The notes: generated by a model from the letters alone, not told the origin. A stretch of DNA of 23,062 nt from Flavobacteriaceae bacterium (GCA_947461915.1 CANHNG010000001.1:1-23062), one strand, 5' to 3'; numbered from the stretch's first letter, positions 1-8,865 are shown. Numbers and translations are program-made.

Positions 1-373
1 CATCCGCGTCTTGAACAATATCCAACTCAACAGATGAGAATGTCTTTTCGGTTTTTCCGCCTTTAAAAGAGAGGTTTTCTATAATGTTTATGACATGCTG
101 AATTGTTACTACATTTACATTTTCGCTTTCAAGAAATTCACGGGCGATTTTAGGTCCAATGGTCTCATCTCCATCATGAAACTTACTGTCGGCAATATCA
201 TGAAGTAGTGCGGCTAATTTAACTATACTAACATCACAAACTTCGTTTTCGGCTATTAAAAGCGCATTTTTATAGACTCTTTCAATATGAAACCAGTCGT
301 GACCGCCTTCGGCATTTTCTAGTTTTTCCTGAACAAAAAGTATGGTTTTGTGGACTATATCTGAATTATCCAT
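1..373 (-). CDS. HD-domain phosphohydrolase (YedJ-like), 3' end outside window
   Basis: The leftward frame opens with ATG at 373-371 and stays open to the window edge, giving 124 residues of a protein that continues beyond base 1. Visible motifs fit the HD superfamily of metal-dependent phosphohydrolases: GGHDWFHIERV near residues 23-33 (first metal-binding His), LLHDIADSKFHDGDE near 56-70 with the HD pair at H58-D59, and VQDAD at the very edge, which in YedJ-type proteins continues as the last metal-binding Asp. The family hydrolyses phosphomonoesters or nucleotides; the substrate cannot be read from the sequence. It lies downstream of the desaturase gene on the same strand but is separated from it by 114 bases holding a strong hairpin, so it is probably transcribed separately. 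The HD family assignment is firm; the subfamily is inferred. Confidence 0.8.
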   Translation of the reverse strand, partial: MDNSDIVHKTILFVQEKLENAEGGHDWFHIERVYKNALLIAENEVCDVSIVKLAALLHDIADSKFHDGDETIGPKIAREFLESENVNVVTIQHVINIIENLSFKGGKTEKTFSSVELDIVQDAD

Positions 374-396
374 CTTTCAAGTAAGTTTATAAAAAA

Positions 397-432
397 TGCT
401 GATTTTTAAAGTTTTAAATTCAAAAATCAGCA
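397..432 (-). terminator. Hairpin, likely terminator after the desaturase gene
   Basis: An 11-bp perfect inverted repeat (TGCTGATTTTT at 397-407, AAAAATCAGCA at 422-432) with a 14-base loop sits 56 bases past the leftward desaturase stop. The ends of both arms near the loop are T or A runs, so the structure could serve in either direction. A terminator role is inferred from position. Confidence 0.5.
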
Positions 433-487
433 ATTCAATATTTTAATCAATTTCAATGGCAATTTCAAAAAATCTGAAATCTGAAAT

Positions 488-1474
488 TTACAATCTAGCT
501 GGCTCTACCCATTTGAACTGAAATGATTCTTGAGGAATGACCAATCTTTCCGAAATTCTAGCCATTCTGGCCGGTAACTTCATCAAATAATCTCTTGCTT
601 TCTCAGCTTCATCGGTCAAACTTCCAATTTTATCAATTTCCCATTTCTCGATGAGTTTTTGTAAAATATCCACATAGTCATTGGCGGTATAAACACCTAT
701 ACGCTGTGCAGAATCTGAAAAATGTTCAAAAGCGGAGCTAATTTTTTGTCCTGATTCTCTCAAGAAATGAGCTGGCATAACAATTTTTGCTTTCATCATG
801 TATTGAAAAGCAAGCATCATTTCGCTTGGATCAATTTTAAAAATCTGGTTCACAAATTCGCTATAGGCAAGGTGATGGCGCATTTCGTCACCAGCAATCA
901 TTTTGCACATTTTAGCTAATTTTGTATCGCCGTAACTTTTGGCCAATTGAGAAACTCTGTTGTGAGAAACATAGGTAGCTAATTCTTGGAAACTGGTATA
1001 TACAAAGTTTTTATAAGGATCTCTGCCGGTTCCAATGTCGAAACCGTCATTGATAAGATGTTGCGTAGTCATTTCGATTTCGCGCATATTGACACGCCCT
1101 GACAAATAAAGGTATTTGTTCAATAAATCGCCATGTCGGTTTTCTTCTCCCGTCCATTGTCTCACCCATTTTGCCCAACCGTTTCTTTCCAAATTATCGA
1201 CTCCTTCCACCTCCATTAACCAATTTTCGTATGTTGGCAAGGCCTCCTCGGTAATCATATCACCTACCATGGCCACCCAAAAATCATAAGGCAAATCTTT
1301 TGAAATCTCTCTAAGCTCTTTTACTTCTTCTAAAAAATTATCCCCTTCAGAATTGGGTAAAAAATCAGAGGGTTGCCAAATTTTTTCTACTGGGATTAGA
1401 TATTGGTCAACATAACTGCTGACGTTTTTTTCTAAAAGTTGCATTACTTCTAATCGAATGTTTTTTATGGACAT
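488..1474 (-). CDS. Soluble acyl-ACP desaturase (ferritin-like diiron)
   Basis: This 328-residue protein belongs to the soluble acyl-[acyl-carrier-protein] desaturase family, which inserts a cis double bond into fatty acyl-ACP using O2 and a diiron centre. The two hallmark carboxylate-histidine motifs are present: EENRHGD at about residues 110-116 and DEMRHH at about 196-201. Extra helix glutamates are visible in TEEALPTY (76-83) and FQELATY (162-168). The start is placed at the ATG at 1474 (MSIKNIRLEVM), because that is where family members begin and the 11 upstream in-frame residues look like untranslated DNA. It lies 40 bases after a PlsC-type acyltransferase on the same strand, so the two are probably one membrane-lipid operon controlling unsaturation and phosphatidic acid formation. 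Exact regiospecificity cannot be seen. Confidence 0.92.
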   Translation of the reverse strand: MSIKNIRLEVMQLLEKNVSSYVDQYLIPVEKIWQPSDFLPNSEGDNFLEEVKELREISKDLPYDFWVAMVGDMITEEALPTYENWLMEVEGVDNLERNGWAKWVRQWTGEENRHGDLLNKYLYLSGRVNMREIEMTTQHLINDGFDIGTGRDPYKNFVYTSFQELATYVSHNRVSQLAKSYGDTKLAKMCKMIAGDEMRHHLAYSEFVNQIFKIDPSEMMLAFQYMMKAKIVMPAHFLRESGQKISSAFEHFSDSAQRIGVYTANDYVDILQKLIEKWEIDKIGSLTDEAEKARDYLMKLPARMARISERLVIPQESFQFKWVEPARL

Positions 1475-1514
1475 TTTATTTAAAATTGAGATTTCTCCAA
1501 AATTCAAAATCTAT

Positions 1515-2252
1515 TTATACTTTATTTATTCCTTCAATAATTATTTTTTCTGTTCTCTGCATTATCTCTGCAAAATCAAATTCGTTTACCTTTAGAGGTT
1601 TATGGACCGTAAAGCTAAGACGATTTCCCAAACCTAGTGGAAAAAATCCAAATTTCACCATTTTCCACGAATTATTTATGCTTATCGGCACCACATAAGC
1701 TGATGGAGCATATTTACACAATATTTTTAATCCACTTTGGGCAAATTCCTTGGGTTTTCCCGTTTTGCTTCGAGTACCTTCAGGAAAAATAACCGCAGAG
1801 CGCTGATTTTTTTCAATATATTCGGACAATCCTTTAATCAGTGGGACGGCTTGTTTAGGGTCTTTTCGATCAATAAGCACCGAACCTCCGTGTCGTAAAT
1901 TATAGGAAACACTTGGTATCCCTTTTCCCAATTCTTTTTTGCTGACATACTGGCAATGAAAATCCCGCAAATACCAAATCATAGCAATAATATCATATAA
2001 ACTTTGATGATTGGACACGAAAATCAAAGGAGCATTTTTAGGGATTAATCCCCTATTTTCAAATGAATACCTTGTTCCTAATATATTGGTGCATCTTAGC
2101 AATACTAAATTCAAGTAGTCAACACTTTTTTTGTGGGCTTGATACCCAAAGATGTTGAAACAAATCCACTGAATAGGATGAAAAACTACTAAGGTAAGTC
2201 CAAAGCACAAATAATAAATTGCGGATATGGGATACGAAATTAGTTTTTGCAT
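1515..2252 (-). CDS. plsC: 1-acyl-sn-glycerol-3-phosphate acyltransferase (PlsC family)
   Basis: The 245-residue product transfers a fatty acyl group to lysophosphatidic acid, making phosphatidic acid at the inner membrane. The N-terminal 35 residues are hydrophobic and can anchor it. The catalytic NHQSLYD block (H82 and D87, the HX4D motif) and the FPEGTRSKTG block (156-165, phosphate binding) are intact. It is the first gene of a leftward pair with the acyl-ACP desaturase, and the divergent neighbour is rnpA. A TATTTTTG box on the minus strand 18 bases before the start is a plausible promoter. A second PlsC-type gene occurs at 15004-15750, so the genome encodes at least two paralogues; which one is the essential enzyme is not decidable here. 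Confidence 0.88.
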   Translation of the reverse strand: MQKLISYPISAIYYLCFGLTLVVFHPIQWICFNIFGYQAHKKSVDYLNLVLLRCTNILGTRYSFENRGLIPKNAPLIFVSNHQSLYDIIAMIWYLRDFHCQYVSKKELGKGIPSVSYNLRHGGSVLIDRKDPKQAVPLIKGLSEYIEKNQRSAVIFPEGTRSKTGKPKEFAQSGLKILCKYAPSAYVVPISINNSWKMVKFGFFPLGLGNRLSFTVHKPLKVNEFDFAEIMQRTEKIIIEGINKV

Positions 2253-2269
2253 CTTTAAAAATTTGATTG

Positions 2270-2277
2270 CAAAAATA
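2270..2277 (-). promoter_or_regulatory. -7 box of the plsC-desaturase promoter
   Basis: Read on the minus strand this is TATTTTTG, an exact match to the Bacteroidota TAnnTTTG element, 18 bases before the plsC start. No convincing -33 TTG is found at the usual spacing, so it rests on one element. Confidence 0.4.
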
Positions 2278-2337
2278 AGAAATATATTTGTAGCGGGATT
2301 TTAATCGGAAACAATATTCCCATTTGGCGTATAATTG

Positions 2338-2345
2338 TACCTTTG
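2338..2345 (+). promoter_or_regulatory. -7 box of the rnpA promoter
   Basis: TACCTTTG matches the Bacteroidota TAnnTTTG consensus exactly and leaves a leader of about 30 bases before the rnpA ATG at 2378. The -33 TTG is not at the ideal distance; a TTG at 2324-2326 is too close. Confidence 0.5.
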
Positions 2346-2377
2346 CCCAATACTGTTTTTGACTATTTATCCAAAAA

Positions 2378-2770
2378 ATGAACTTCACTTATCCAAAAAA
2401 CGAAAAGCTAAAAAGTAAAATCACGATAGATTTACTTTTTTCCAAAGGCAAATCCGTTTCAAAGTATCCTTTGAGATTGGTTTATGTGGAAAGTGACTAT
2501 GGCATTCTCGAAGGATCAAAACAAAAAATAAAAATGGGTGTTTCGGTTTCCAAAAAATATTTCAAGCATGCCGTGGACCGAAATTACTTTAAACGTTTGC
2601 TTCGGGAAACCTATCGATTGAACAAACATTTATTGGTTGAGAATCTCGATAAACCCTACGCTTTTATGTTTTTTTACCAAACCAAAGACCGTTTGACGTA
2701 TGAAGAAATCAATACCAAAACGGTTCAATTGTTTGAAAAACTCCATCTCCAAATAAAAAACGAAGAATAA
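2378..2770 (+). CDS. rnpA: Ribonuclease P protein component
   Basis: RnpA is the small basic protein that partners the RNase P RNA in 5' maturation of tRNAs. The 130-residue protein carries the family signature RNYFKRLLRE (residues 68-77), preceded by the conserved GVSVSKKYFKHAV strand-helix. The N-terminal YPKNEKLKSK matches the usual opening of the family. It is slightly longer than the E. coli protein because of a lysine-rich insert around residues 44-52. It is not next to rpmH here, as is usual in Bacteroidota, but precedes the S41 protease gene on the same strand with a 78-base gap, an arrangement known from flavobacteria. A TACCTTTG box upstream indicates its own promoter. Confidence 0.95.
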   Translation: MNFTYPKNEKLKSKITIDLLFSKGKSVSKYPLRLVYVESDYGILEGSKQKIKMGVSVSKKYFKHAVDRNYFKRLLRETYRLNKHLLVENLDKPYAFMFFYQTKDRLTYEEINTKTVQLFEKLHLQIKNEE

Positions 2771-2848
2771 TAGCTTTTGTTTTTTGCCCAATACCATTAT
2801 TGCCGATTTATTCTTATTTTAGTGGTCTAAAATTAAGCCCCAAAAATC

Positions 2849-4486
2849 ATGACCTCATTTTTAAAAAAAAAATACATACTTCCTGTCGTAGCCTCGGCGT
2901 TTCTTTTTGTAGGGGTTAGTTTCAAAGACGATTTCTTTGAAATTGCCAAGCAAATAGAAATATTCACCACCCTTTTTAAGGAGTTGAACATGAATTATGT
3001 TGACGAGACAAATCCAGGCGATTTAATGGATAAGGCCGTCAAAGGAATGTTGGCTAGTCTCGATCCCTACACGGTGTATTTCAACGAACAGGATGTTGTA
3101 AAATTCAAAATAAACAATACTGGAGAATATACTGGCATAGGCGCACAAATAACTCGAAAAGAGGATAAATTAATCATCAAGGAACCCTATAAAAATTTCC
3201 CTGCCGATAAAGCCGGTCTAAAAGCCGGAGACGAAATCATCCAAATAGGCGATGTGCTCTTGTCTGATTTCAAAGATGACGCTTCACAACTCTTGAAAGG
3301 AGCAAAAAACACCAAAGTCGACATTAAATACATTCGTCAAGGGAAAAAATACACCGCCCAAATTATACTCGACGAAGTCGCCATCAAATCGGTTACTTTT
3401 TTCGGAAAAATAGACGAAAAAACCGGTTACATAGTTTTGTCGCGTTTCAACCAAAAGGCCTCTCAAGAAACCAAAGATGCTTTAGAACAACTTAAAAAAG
3501 ACGGTGCCGAAAAAATCGTCCTCGATTTAAGGGGAAATCCCGGCGGGCTTTTGAATGAAGCGGTAAATATTTGTAATTTATTTGTTCCAAAAAATGAAAC
3601 TATTGTTTTTACCAAATCGAAAATCGAGAAACACAACAACACTTATAAAACGTCTAGAGACCCCGTAGATACTGAAATTCCTTTGGCTATTCTAGTCAAC
3701 GGAAAAAGCGCCTCAGCATCAGAAATTGTTTCGGGAGCCTTGCAGGATTTGGATCGCGCCGTGGTTATTGGCAGCCGAAGTTTCGGAAAAGGGTTGGTGC
3801 AAAGACCTGTAGATTTAACGTATGGAACGCAACTTAAAGTGACCATTTCGCGCTATTACACCCCTTCCGGAAGGTGCATTCAGGCGTTGGATTATGCGCA
3901 TAAAGACAAAAATGGTGTCGCTATAAAAACTGAAGCTAAAAATTATAACGCCTTCAAAACTCGTAAAGGAAGAACCGTTTATGATGGTGGAGGTATTCAG
4001 CCGGACATCGAAATGGAAGAAACCAAGTTGAGCCCTATCACGGATGCCTTGGTAAAAAACGACGGAATTTTTAATTATGCTACCCGTTATTATTACAAAA
4101 ATCCAAATTTGGGTACCCAAATCCCAACGATTTCTGAAGCTGACTACCAAGATTTCAAACAGTTTTTAAAATATCAAAAGTTCTCTTTTGACACCGAAAC
4201 GGAACTGGCTTTGAAAAACACTTTGGCTTTAGCCAAGAAAGAAAAAATAGACGAAAGTATTAGCAAAGAATACCAACAATTGTTTACTGCTCTTCAAAAA
4301 AGCGAAGAGAATTTATTGGATAAAAATCAAAGAGAAATCAAAAATTTGATGGTGGATGAAATCATTAAACGCTACCAATACCAAGAAGGCCTATACCAAT
4401 ATTACCTGAAAAACAACTCCGAAATCAAGAAAGCCGTGAGTATTTTGAACAATAGCGCCGAGTATAAAAGCATCTTAAAAATGTGA
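2849..4486 (+). CDS. Carboxyl-terminal processing protease (S41 family, PDZ)
   Basis: The 545-residue protein is an S41A peptidase of the CtpA/Prc type that cleaves substrates in the cell envelope. Residues 9-24 form an N-terminal hydrophobic signal or anchor. A PDZ domain spans about 90-175 (GIGAQI through AGLKAGDEIIQIGD). The protease domain follows, with the DLRGNPGGLL strand at 226-235, the nucleophile region KSASASEIVSGALQD (S289 is the likely catalytic Ser) and the general base Lys at K314 in RSFGKGLVQ. A C-terminal helical region of about 130 residues is predicted tail-specific or substrate-handling structure. The last codons overlap the following OmpA-domain gene by one base (TGATG), so the two are translationally coupled and probably act together in envelope protein quality control. 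Confidence 0.93.
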   Translation: MTSFLKKKYILPVVASAFLFVGVSFKDDFFEIAKQIEIFTTLFKELNMNYVDETNPGDLMDKAVKGMLASLDPYTVYFNEQDVVKFKINNTGEYTGIGAQITRKEDKLIIKEPYKNFPADKAGLKAGDEIIQIGDVLLSDFKDDASQLLKGAKNTKVDIKYIRQGKKYTAQIILDEVAIKSVTFFGKIDEKTGYIVLSRFNQKASQETKDALEQLKKDGAEKIVLDLRGNPGGLLNEAVNICNLFVPKNETIVFTKSKIEKHNNTYKTSRDPVDTEIPLAILVNGKSASASEIVSGALQDLDRAVVIGSRSFGKGLVQRPVDLTYGTQLKVTISRYYTPSGRCIQALDYAHKDKNGVAIKTEAKNYNAFKTRKGRTVYDGGGIQPDIEMEETKLSPITDALVKNDGIFNYATRYYYKNPNLGTQIPTISEADYQDFKQFLKYQKFSFDTETELALKNTLALAKKEKIDESISKEYQQLFTALQKSEENLLDKNQREIKNLMVDEIIKRYQYQEGLYQYYLKNNSEIKKAVSILNNSAEYKSILKM

Positions 4487-5277
4487 TGAAAAGAGTCACA
4501 CAAATAGTATTGCTTTTGTTCTTTGGCTTCCTTTCAGCACAAGAAAATGGCACGCAATCCGTATATTTTGAATTTGATAAATTCAATTTAAATCAAGACC
4601 AAATAACTACAATCACGGGTCTTTTAAACGCTTCCACTACGCCTCGTTTTGATGCCATTCAACTCTACGGGTACTGCGACGACAGAGGTAGCGAAGATTA
4701 TAATGACAAATTATCGAATAAAAGAGTCGCCACGGTTCAGAAAATATTATTGGCTAACGGTATTGCGCTGAATAAAATATTTATTTGTGAAGGTCGGGGG
4801 CGGGTAATAATTGCGAAAGATTCCGTAAAAAATTTACAAAAAACCCGGGATAGAAATAGGCGTGTTGATTTAATATTCATCAAAAACACCTCTTACAACT
4901 CTTTTCCAGAAAATCCAAAAGTGGGAGATCTCATCATTTTAGACAAGATTGAATTTGAGATGGGCTCGAGTGTGCTGTCTTTAAAAGCAAAGAAAGAATT
5001 AGACAAAAACATTGTTTCATTGCAAAAATACAAGTCCCTACGTTTTGAAATTAAGGGTCACGTTTGTTGCACTTCTAGCAAATATCTCGATGCGATTGAC
5101 AAGGAAACCGACGAAAGAAATCTTTCAATAAATAGGGCCAAAAATGTATTTTCGTATCTCCGTTCTAAAGGAATAAACCCCTATAGAATGACTTTTAAGG
5201 GATATGGCAATCGTTTTCCGCTTGGAAAAGGAGATTCGTTTGATAGAAGAGTCGAATTCCTGATTACCAAAATATAG
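4486..5277 (+). CDS. Exported protein with two tandem OmpA C-terminal domains
   Basis: The 263-residue product starts at the ATG overlapping the protease stop codon (TGATG at 4484-4488). A signal peptide covers about residues 1-18 (LLLFFGFLSA then QE). No beta-barrel precedes the globular part: residues about 25-132 and 150-263 are each an OmpA-like peptidoglycan-binding domain. The first has YFEFDKFNLN, YGYCDDRGSEDYN and the closing RDRNRRVDLIF; the second has IEFEMGSSVL, IKGHVC and the closing SFDRRVEFLI. The Asp and Arg that contact diaminopimelate in OmpA (the D in N-x-x-L-S-x-x-R-A context and NRR) are better kept in the first copy than in the second, whose GHVCCTSSKYLD stretch is divergent. 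It likely works in the periplasm near peptidoglycan with the coupled protease. The specific role is unknown. Confidence 0.8.
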   Translation: MKRVTQIVLLLFFGFLSAQENGTQSVYFEFDKFNLNQDQITTITGLLNASTTPRFDAIQLYGYCDDRGSEDYNDKLSNKRVATVQKILLANGIALNKIFICEGRGRVIIAKDSVKNLQKTRDRNRRVDLIFIKNTSYNSFPENPKVGDLIILDKIEFEMGSSVLSLKAKKELDKNIVSLQKYKSLRFEIKGHVCCTSSKYLDAIDKETDERNLSINRAKNVFSYLRSKGINPYRMTFKGYGNRFPLGKGDSFDRRVEFLITKI

Positions 5278-5724
5278 TTATCCCTTTTGCATCTCAATAT
5301 GGGGAATATCATCTTCTAGATATATTTCACTAGTTTGAATGAAACCGTGGCTTTCGTAGAATTTCTTTAAGTATAATTGCGCCCCAATAGTAATTCGGAT
5401 TTTGCCAAAATGGGACTCAATTCCGGCGATAGCCTCTTGCATTAATTCATGTCCCCAATTTTTATCTCGATAGTTTGCATCGACAACCACTCTACCTATG
5501 GAAGCATTGTCAAAAGAAATTCCGGGTTTAAAAAGTCTGGAATAGCCCACGATTTTGCCTTCAAATTCACCAAAAAGATGCAGACCTAGTTTGTCTTTGC
5601 CGTCAATGTCGAGGTAAACACAATTCTGCTCCACCACAAATACCTCGCTTCTTAATCTCAGGATATCGTATAATTCGGCTGCCGAAAGGGCTTCAAAGGG
5701 TTTTATTTGCCAACGTATTGCCAT
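5278..5724 (-). CDS. elaA: GNAT family N-acetyltransferase, ElaA-like
   Basis: The 148-residue protein matches the ElaA branch of GNAT acetyltransferases, which use acetyl-CoA. ElaA features are visible: the N-terminal LYDILRLRSEVFVVEQNCVY segment (split here as LYDILRLR and SEVFVVEQ), DIDGKDKLGLHL, the strand SIGRVVVDANYRDKNWGHELM with the acetyl-CoA loop R-x-x-x-x-G at about 88-93, and the C-terminal YLKKFYESHGF. The substrate is unknown; ElaA is often named as a metabolite acetyltransferase without proof. Its stop abuts the stop of the convergent OmpA-domain gene with no spacer, and it follows the DUF4837 gene by three bases, so it is probably expressed as the second gene of that leftward unit. 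Confidence 0.85.
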   Translation of the reverse strand: MAIRWQIKPFEALSAAELYDILRLRSEVFVVEQNCVYLDIDGKDKLGLHLFGEFEGKIVGYSRLFKPGISFDNASIGRVVVDANYRDKNWGHELMQEAIAGIESHFGKIRITIGAQLYLKKFYESHGFIQTSEIYLEDDIPHIEMQKG

Positions 5725-5727
5725 ATT

Positions 5728-6702
5728 TTAGTTTAAGATAACTATTGATTTTATAATGGACTCCAATTCGTGCATCAAATCCCGTTCTTCTTTAGATGGG
5801 GAATAGCAAAACCCCTCTAAAACCAAAATCCTATCGTGTCCCTTATCTTCTATTGTATAATTGATAAAGGGTCCCGACATGAAATCGTTTTTTAATTCCC
5901 AAGTTCCCTTAGTTTCGTAGGTTTCTTTACCGTCTAGTTTTATTTTGAAAAGATAGGGAGCATAGCCTTCTTCGGTAATCATTCGGGTATCGGGTTCCGT
6001 TCCACTAATATATAAATCCCCAATGGAATCGCGCATTTTAATAATGTTGGCAATAGCATTTGGGTCTTTTTTGATGGAACTTATAGGGACTTGGTAAATC
6101 AAAATACTAGTGTTTCCGCTGGTAATTTCCTTTTTCAACCAAACAAAATTATTCTCTTGAAGCACATACAAATAACCCTTTGGTATTTTTATGGAAATGT
6201 GAAATTTGTTGGTGATTGTTTTCGTGTTCAGTAACGATTGTCTAATGATTCTTTGGTTTTCGGTGATTTCCGTTTCCTTTATAGTTTGAATGATTTTGGG
6301 TGCATTTATTTCTATGATTTTCAAAATGTCTGCACTTGTTTTCCCCGAAATATGAAACACATTTTGTGGGGACGCGTATTGATTTTTCTTTGCTGAAAAT
6401 TCATTTTTCTCCTCCTTTTTTACAACGATAATAGTTCTGCTATCCGTCATAAATCCCTCCATCAATTTAGCTGGATATTGATTTATGGTAAAAAGAGGTT
6501 CCTCTTCGGTTAACCCAATCACGGGCGATGCAAACTTGTTTCGAATGCTGTCACCAACCTCACCATTCCATAACTGATTCTCAATAATAACCGAAATAGT
6601 ATTGATTTTACCCTTTGCTTTTCGAGGCAAATTGTCGCTTTTATTCCTGCAGGAAAATAAAAGGAAGGAAATTAGAAGCAATAAAAAATGGGTTTTATTC
6701 AT
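5728..6702 (-). CDS. DUF4837-family lipoprotein
   Basis: The 324-residue product has a lipoprotein signal peptide with lipobox LLFSC (Cys at residue 18), so the mature protein is lipid-anchored in the envelope. The body, with the opening LPRKAKGKINTISVIIENQLWNG region (starting near residue 25) and a C-terminal ELKNDFMSGPF segment, resembles the DUF4837 family found in Bacteroidota. No catalytic motif is recognisable and no function is known for the family. The gene sits between the MltD-like transglycosylase (49-base gap) and an ElaA-like acetyltransferase (3-base gap), all leftward. A TAAATTTG box on the minus strand 26 bases before the start suggests an own promoter. Family naming is from memory of the family pattern and should be verified. 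Confidence 0.7.
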   Translation of the reverse strand: MNKTHFLLLLISFLLFSCRNKSDNLPRKAKGKINTISVIIENQLWNGEVGDSIRNKFASPVIGLTEEEPLFTINQYPAKLMEGFMTDSRTIIVVKKEEKNEFSAKKNQYASPQNVFHISGKTSADILKIIEINAPKIIQTIKETEITENQRIIRQSLLNTKTITNKFHISIKIPKGYLYVLQENNFVWLKKEITSGNTSILIYQVPISSIKKDPNAIANIIKMRDSIGDLYISGTEPDTRMITEEGYAPYLFKIKLDGKETYETKGTWELKNDFMSGPFINYTIEDKGHDRILVLEGFCYSPSKEERDLMHELESIIKSIVILN

Positions 6703-6727
6703 TATAATTCAATTATGAAATAAAACC

Positions 6728-6735
6728 CAAATTTA
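6728..6735 (-). promoter_or_regulatory. -7 box before the DUF4837 lipoprotein gene
   Basis: Read on the minus strand the bases are TAAATTTG, matching TAnnTTTG, 25 bases before the start codon. A -33 TTG is not evident at the standard distance. Confidence 0.4.
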
Positions 6736-6750
6736 TAGAAGATTATTTTA

Positions 6751-8811
6751 TTATCCGTTTATTTTTAACTTCATTCCGGGTTTGAGGTCTTCCGCGTTAA
6801 TATTGTTCCATTTTTTAATGTCCGAAATAGTTACTCCAGGATATTTTTTTGAAATGCTGTATAAGGAATCCCCTTTTTTTACGTAATAGTTGATTTCATT
6901 CTTTTTTGAAACAGACGCCAAGTTTTCTTTTTTGCTAAAGGAGTTGACAACGGTTTTATCAACAATGGCTATTTCGTTTTTGGCAACAATTAACGAGCTC
7001 CCCAATGCAACATTAATATCCGGTAAATTATTCCACAGCTTCAGATTTTCAATGGAAGCTCCGAATTTCTTAGCAATAGTACCCAAATTGTCTCCTTTTT
7101 TGACAATATACTCTAAGTTTCTCAACTTGGGGGTTTGGGTTGACTCTTCCTTGTTGGCGATGTCATCATTTTTGGCAACCTGCAATGAGGCTCCCAATTG
7201 GATTGAATTATCGACAAGATGATTCCATTCTTTTATTTCAGCTACCGTAACATTATTCTTTTTGGCGATAGAACTCAAATTGTCTCCTTTTTGAACTACG
7301 TGGGGAGCGACTCCAGAAGATAAGGCGTCGATTTTCAAAGATTTCTTTGCTTTCTCCTCTTTGTTAATTTTTACATCTGAAACGGCAATTTGCTGTTTAT
7401 CGGTTTTAATTTCTAAAGGGGCTTTATCATTTATCGGTTCTTTTTTAACCGTTCTAACCACACTTTCGCTAGTGAAAATCTTCAGGCTTTTTCCGCGGGC
7501 AACCGTATTTCCTCTTAACCTATTCCATTTTTTTATATCGGCAATAGTAACATCATATTTACTGGCAATTTCACTCAAATTGTCTCCTCGCCTTACAATA
7601 TAATATTTTGTTTTAGGTAGTGTTATTCTTTGCTGGGTATAATTTAAGGTATCAGTTGCCACAATTGCTTTTGTAACCTGAAATGGTCTTTCACGACGGT
7701 CAACTTCACGTTGAACGTACGCATAAATTTTATCTTCATTGGAAGCGAAAACGGCAATTTTGTCCTTTGGTAATCTCAAAAAATGATTTTGATCCTCGTA
7801 GGATGGAATTACATTTAATTTGTATGACGGATTCATCACCTGCAATTGCGTCAGGGGAACATCTAATAAATCTGAAATTTGAGCGAACGACATTTGCTTT
7901 TTAATCATAATGGTGTCCGTGGCGAAATGTTTTATGGTTGCTCTGTCAGGGCGTATTCCGTGCTCCTTATGGTATTCATAAATATACATGGTTGCCAAAA
8001 AAGCGGGAACATACCCTTGCGTTTCTTGAGGTAGATTTTTTCTGATGTTCCAGTAATTTTGTTGTCCTCCTGAACGGCGAATCGCTTTGGAAACATTCCC
8101 AGGGCCTGAATTATAAGAAGCTAAAACCAAATCCCAATCGCCAAAAATAGCATACATATTGGCCATGTATTGTGCCGCGGCCTCACTTGCTTTTAAGGGA
8201 TCGCTTCGTTCGTCAACATAGGAATCAATCTTTAGGTTGTATTGTTTTCCAGTTTGATACATAAATTGCCAAAGCCCCGTAGCGCCCATTCTAGAAACCG
8301 CTTTTGGGTTCAATGCTGATTCGACAATTGCCAAATATTTGATCTCCAAGGGTACGTTTTGTTTGGCGAATGCCTCCTCAAACATTGGGAAATAATATTC
8401 TGAAATGGCCATCAATCGTTCAAAAGATTTCTTTCTATTTTTCAGAAATGACTTGATGATATTTTCAAGACCTGGATTGTATTCAATGTTGAAAGGGGAT
8501 TTGGCATCCATCGCCTTAAGTCTTTCCTTCAGCAAATCGGTAGAGAGTTCATAATCCACTTTTTCGTCGATATTGATGTTTTTTATATCATCTGAAATGT
8601 CATTGTATAAATCTAAATTGGCTAATTCCTTCATCCACAGGCTGTCTACGCAGGAAGCCATTTCGTCTTTTACGAAGGTTTTTTTAATGGAATCTAAATA
8701 GGAATTTTTTGTTTCTGTGTATCCATTTTTTTTGTTTTCGACAAACTTTTGCGAAAACGAATGAATTGATAACAGCAGAAAAAACGATAGGGCAGTTTTT
8801 TTTATATTCAT
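6751..8811 (-). CDS. mltD: Membrane-bound lytic murein transglycosylase D-like, four LysM domains
   Basis: The 686-residue exported protein cleaves peptidoglycan glycan strands without hydrolysis. A signal peptide covers about residues 1-20 (ALSFFLLLSIHSFS). The SLT catalytic domain spans about 150-290, with the catalytic Glu at E164 in AIVESALNP, followed by GATGLWQFM (176-184) and ASYNSGPGN (231-239). A degenerate LysM-like stretch lies at about 305-355. Four clear LysM peptidoglycan-binding modules follow at about 403-446, 503-547, 567-611 and 641-685, each opening with a V-x-x-GD-x-L motif and separated by Lys/Ser-rich linkers. The protein ends right after the last module. E. coli MltD has two LysM modules, so this is an expanded version. 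A TATGTTTG box lies 55 bases before the start. Confidence 0.92.
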   Translation of the reverse strand: MNIKKTALSFFLLLSIHSFSQKFVENKKNGYTETKNSYLDSIKKTFVKDEMASCVDSLWMKELANLDLYNDISDDIKNINIDEKVDYELSTDLLKERLKAMDAKSPFNIEYNPGLENIIKSFLKNRKKSFERLMAISEYYFPMFEEAFAKQNVPLEIKYLAIVESALNPKAVSRMGATGLWQFMYQTGKQYNLKIDSYVDERSDPLKASEAAAQYMANMYAIFGDWDLVLASYNSGPGNVSKAIRRSGGQQNYWNIRKNLPQETQGYVPAFLATMYIYEYHKEHGIRPDRATIKHFATDTIMIKKQMSFAQISDLLDVPLTQLQVMNPSYKLNVIPSYEDQNHFLRLPKDKIAVFASNEDKIYAYVQREVDRRERPFQVTKAIVATDTLNYTQQRITLPKTKYYIVRRGDNLSEIASKYDVTIADIKKWNRLRGNTVARGKSLKIFTSESVVRTVKKEPINDKAPLEIKTDKQQIAVSDVKINKEEKAKKSLKIDALSSGVAPHVVQKGDNLSSIAKKNNVTVAEIKEWNHLVDNSIQLGASLQVAKNDDIANKEESTQTPKLRNLEYIVKKGDNLGTIAKKFGASIENLKLWNNLPDINVALGSSLIVAKNEIAIVDKTVVNSFSKKENLASVSKKNEINYYVKKGDSLYSISKKYPGVTISDIKKWNNINAEDLKPGMKLKING

Positions 8812-8841
8812 AATTCTTTAATCAACATACTATATTCCAAA

Positions 8842-8858
8842 CGATTAAAAAATAATCG
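8842..8858. terminator. Weak hairpin between pgk and mltD
   Basis: CGATTA (8842-8847) and TAATCG (8853-8858) form a 6-bp perfect stem. On the plus strand it is followed by CTTTTTG; on the minus strand, the direction of pgk transcription, only TTT follows. It may separate pgk from mltD, but the signal is weak. Confidence 0.25.
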
Positions 8859-8865
8859 CTTTTTG

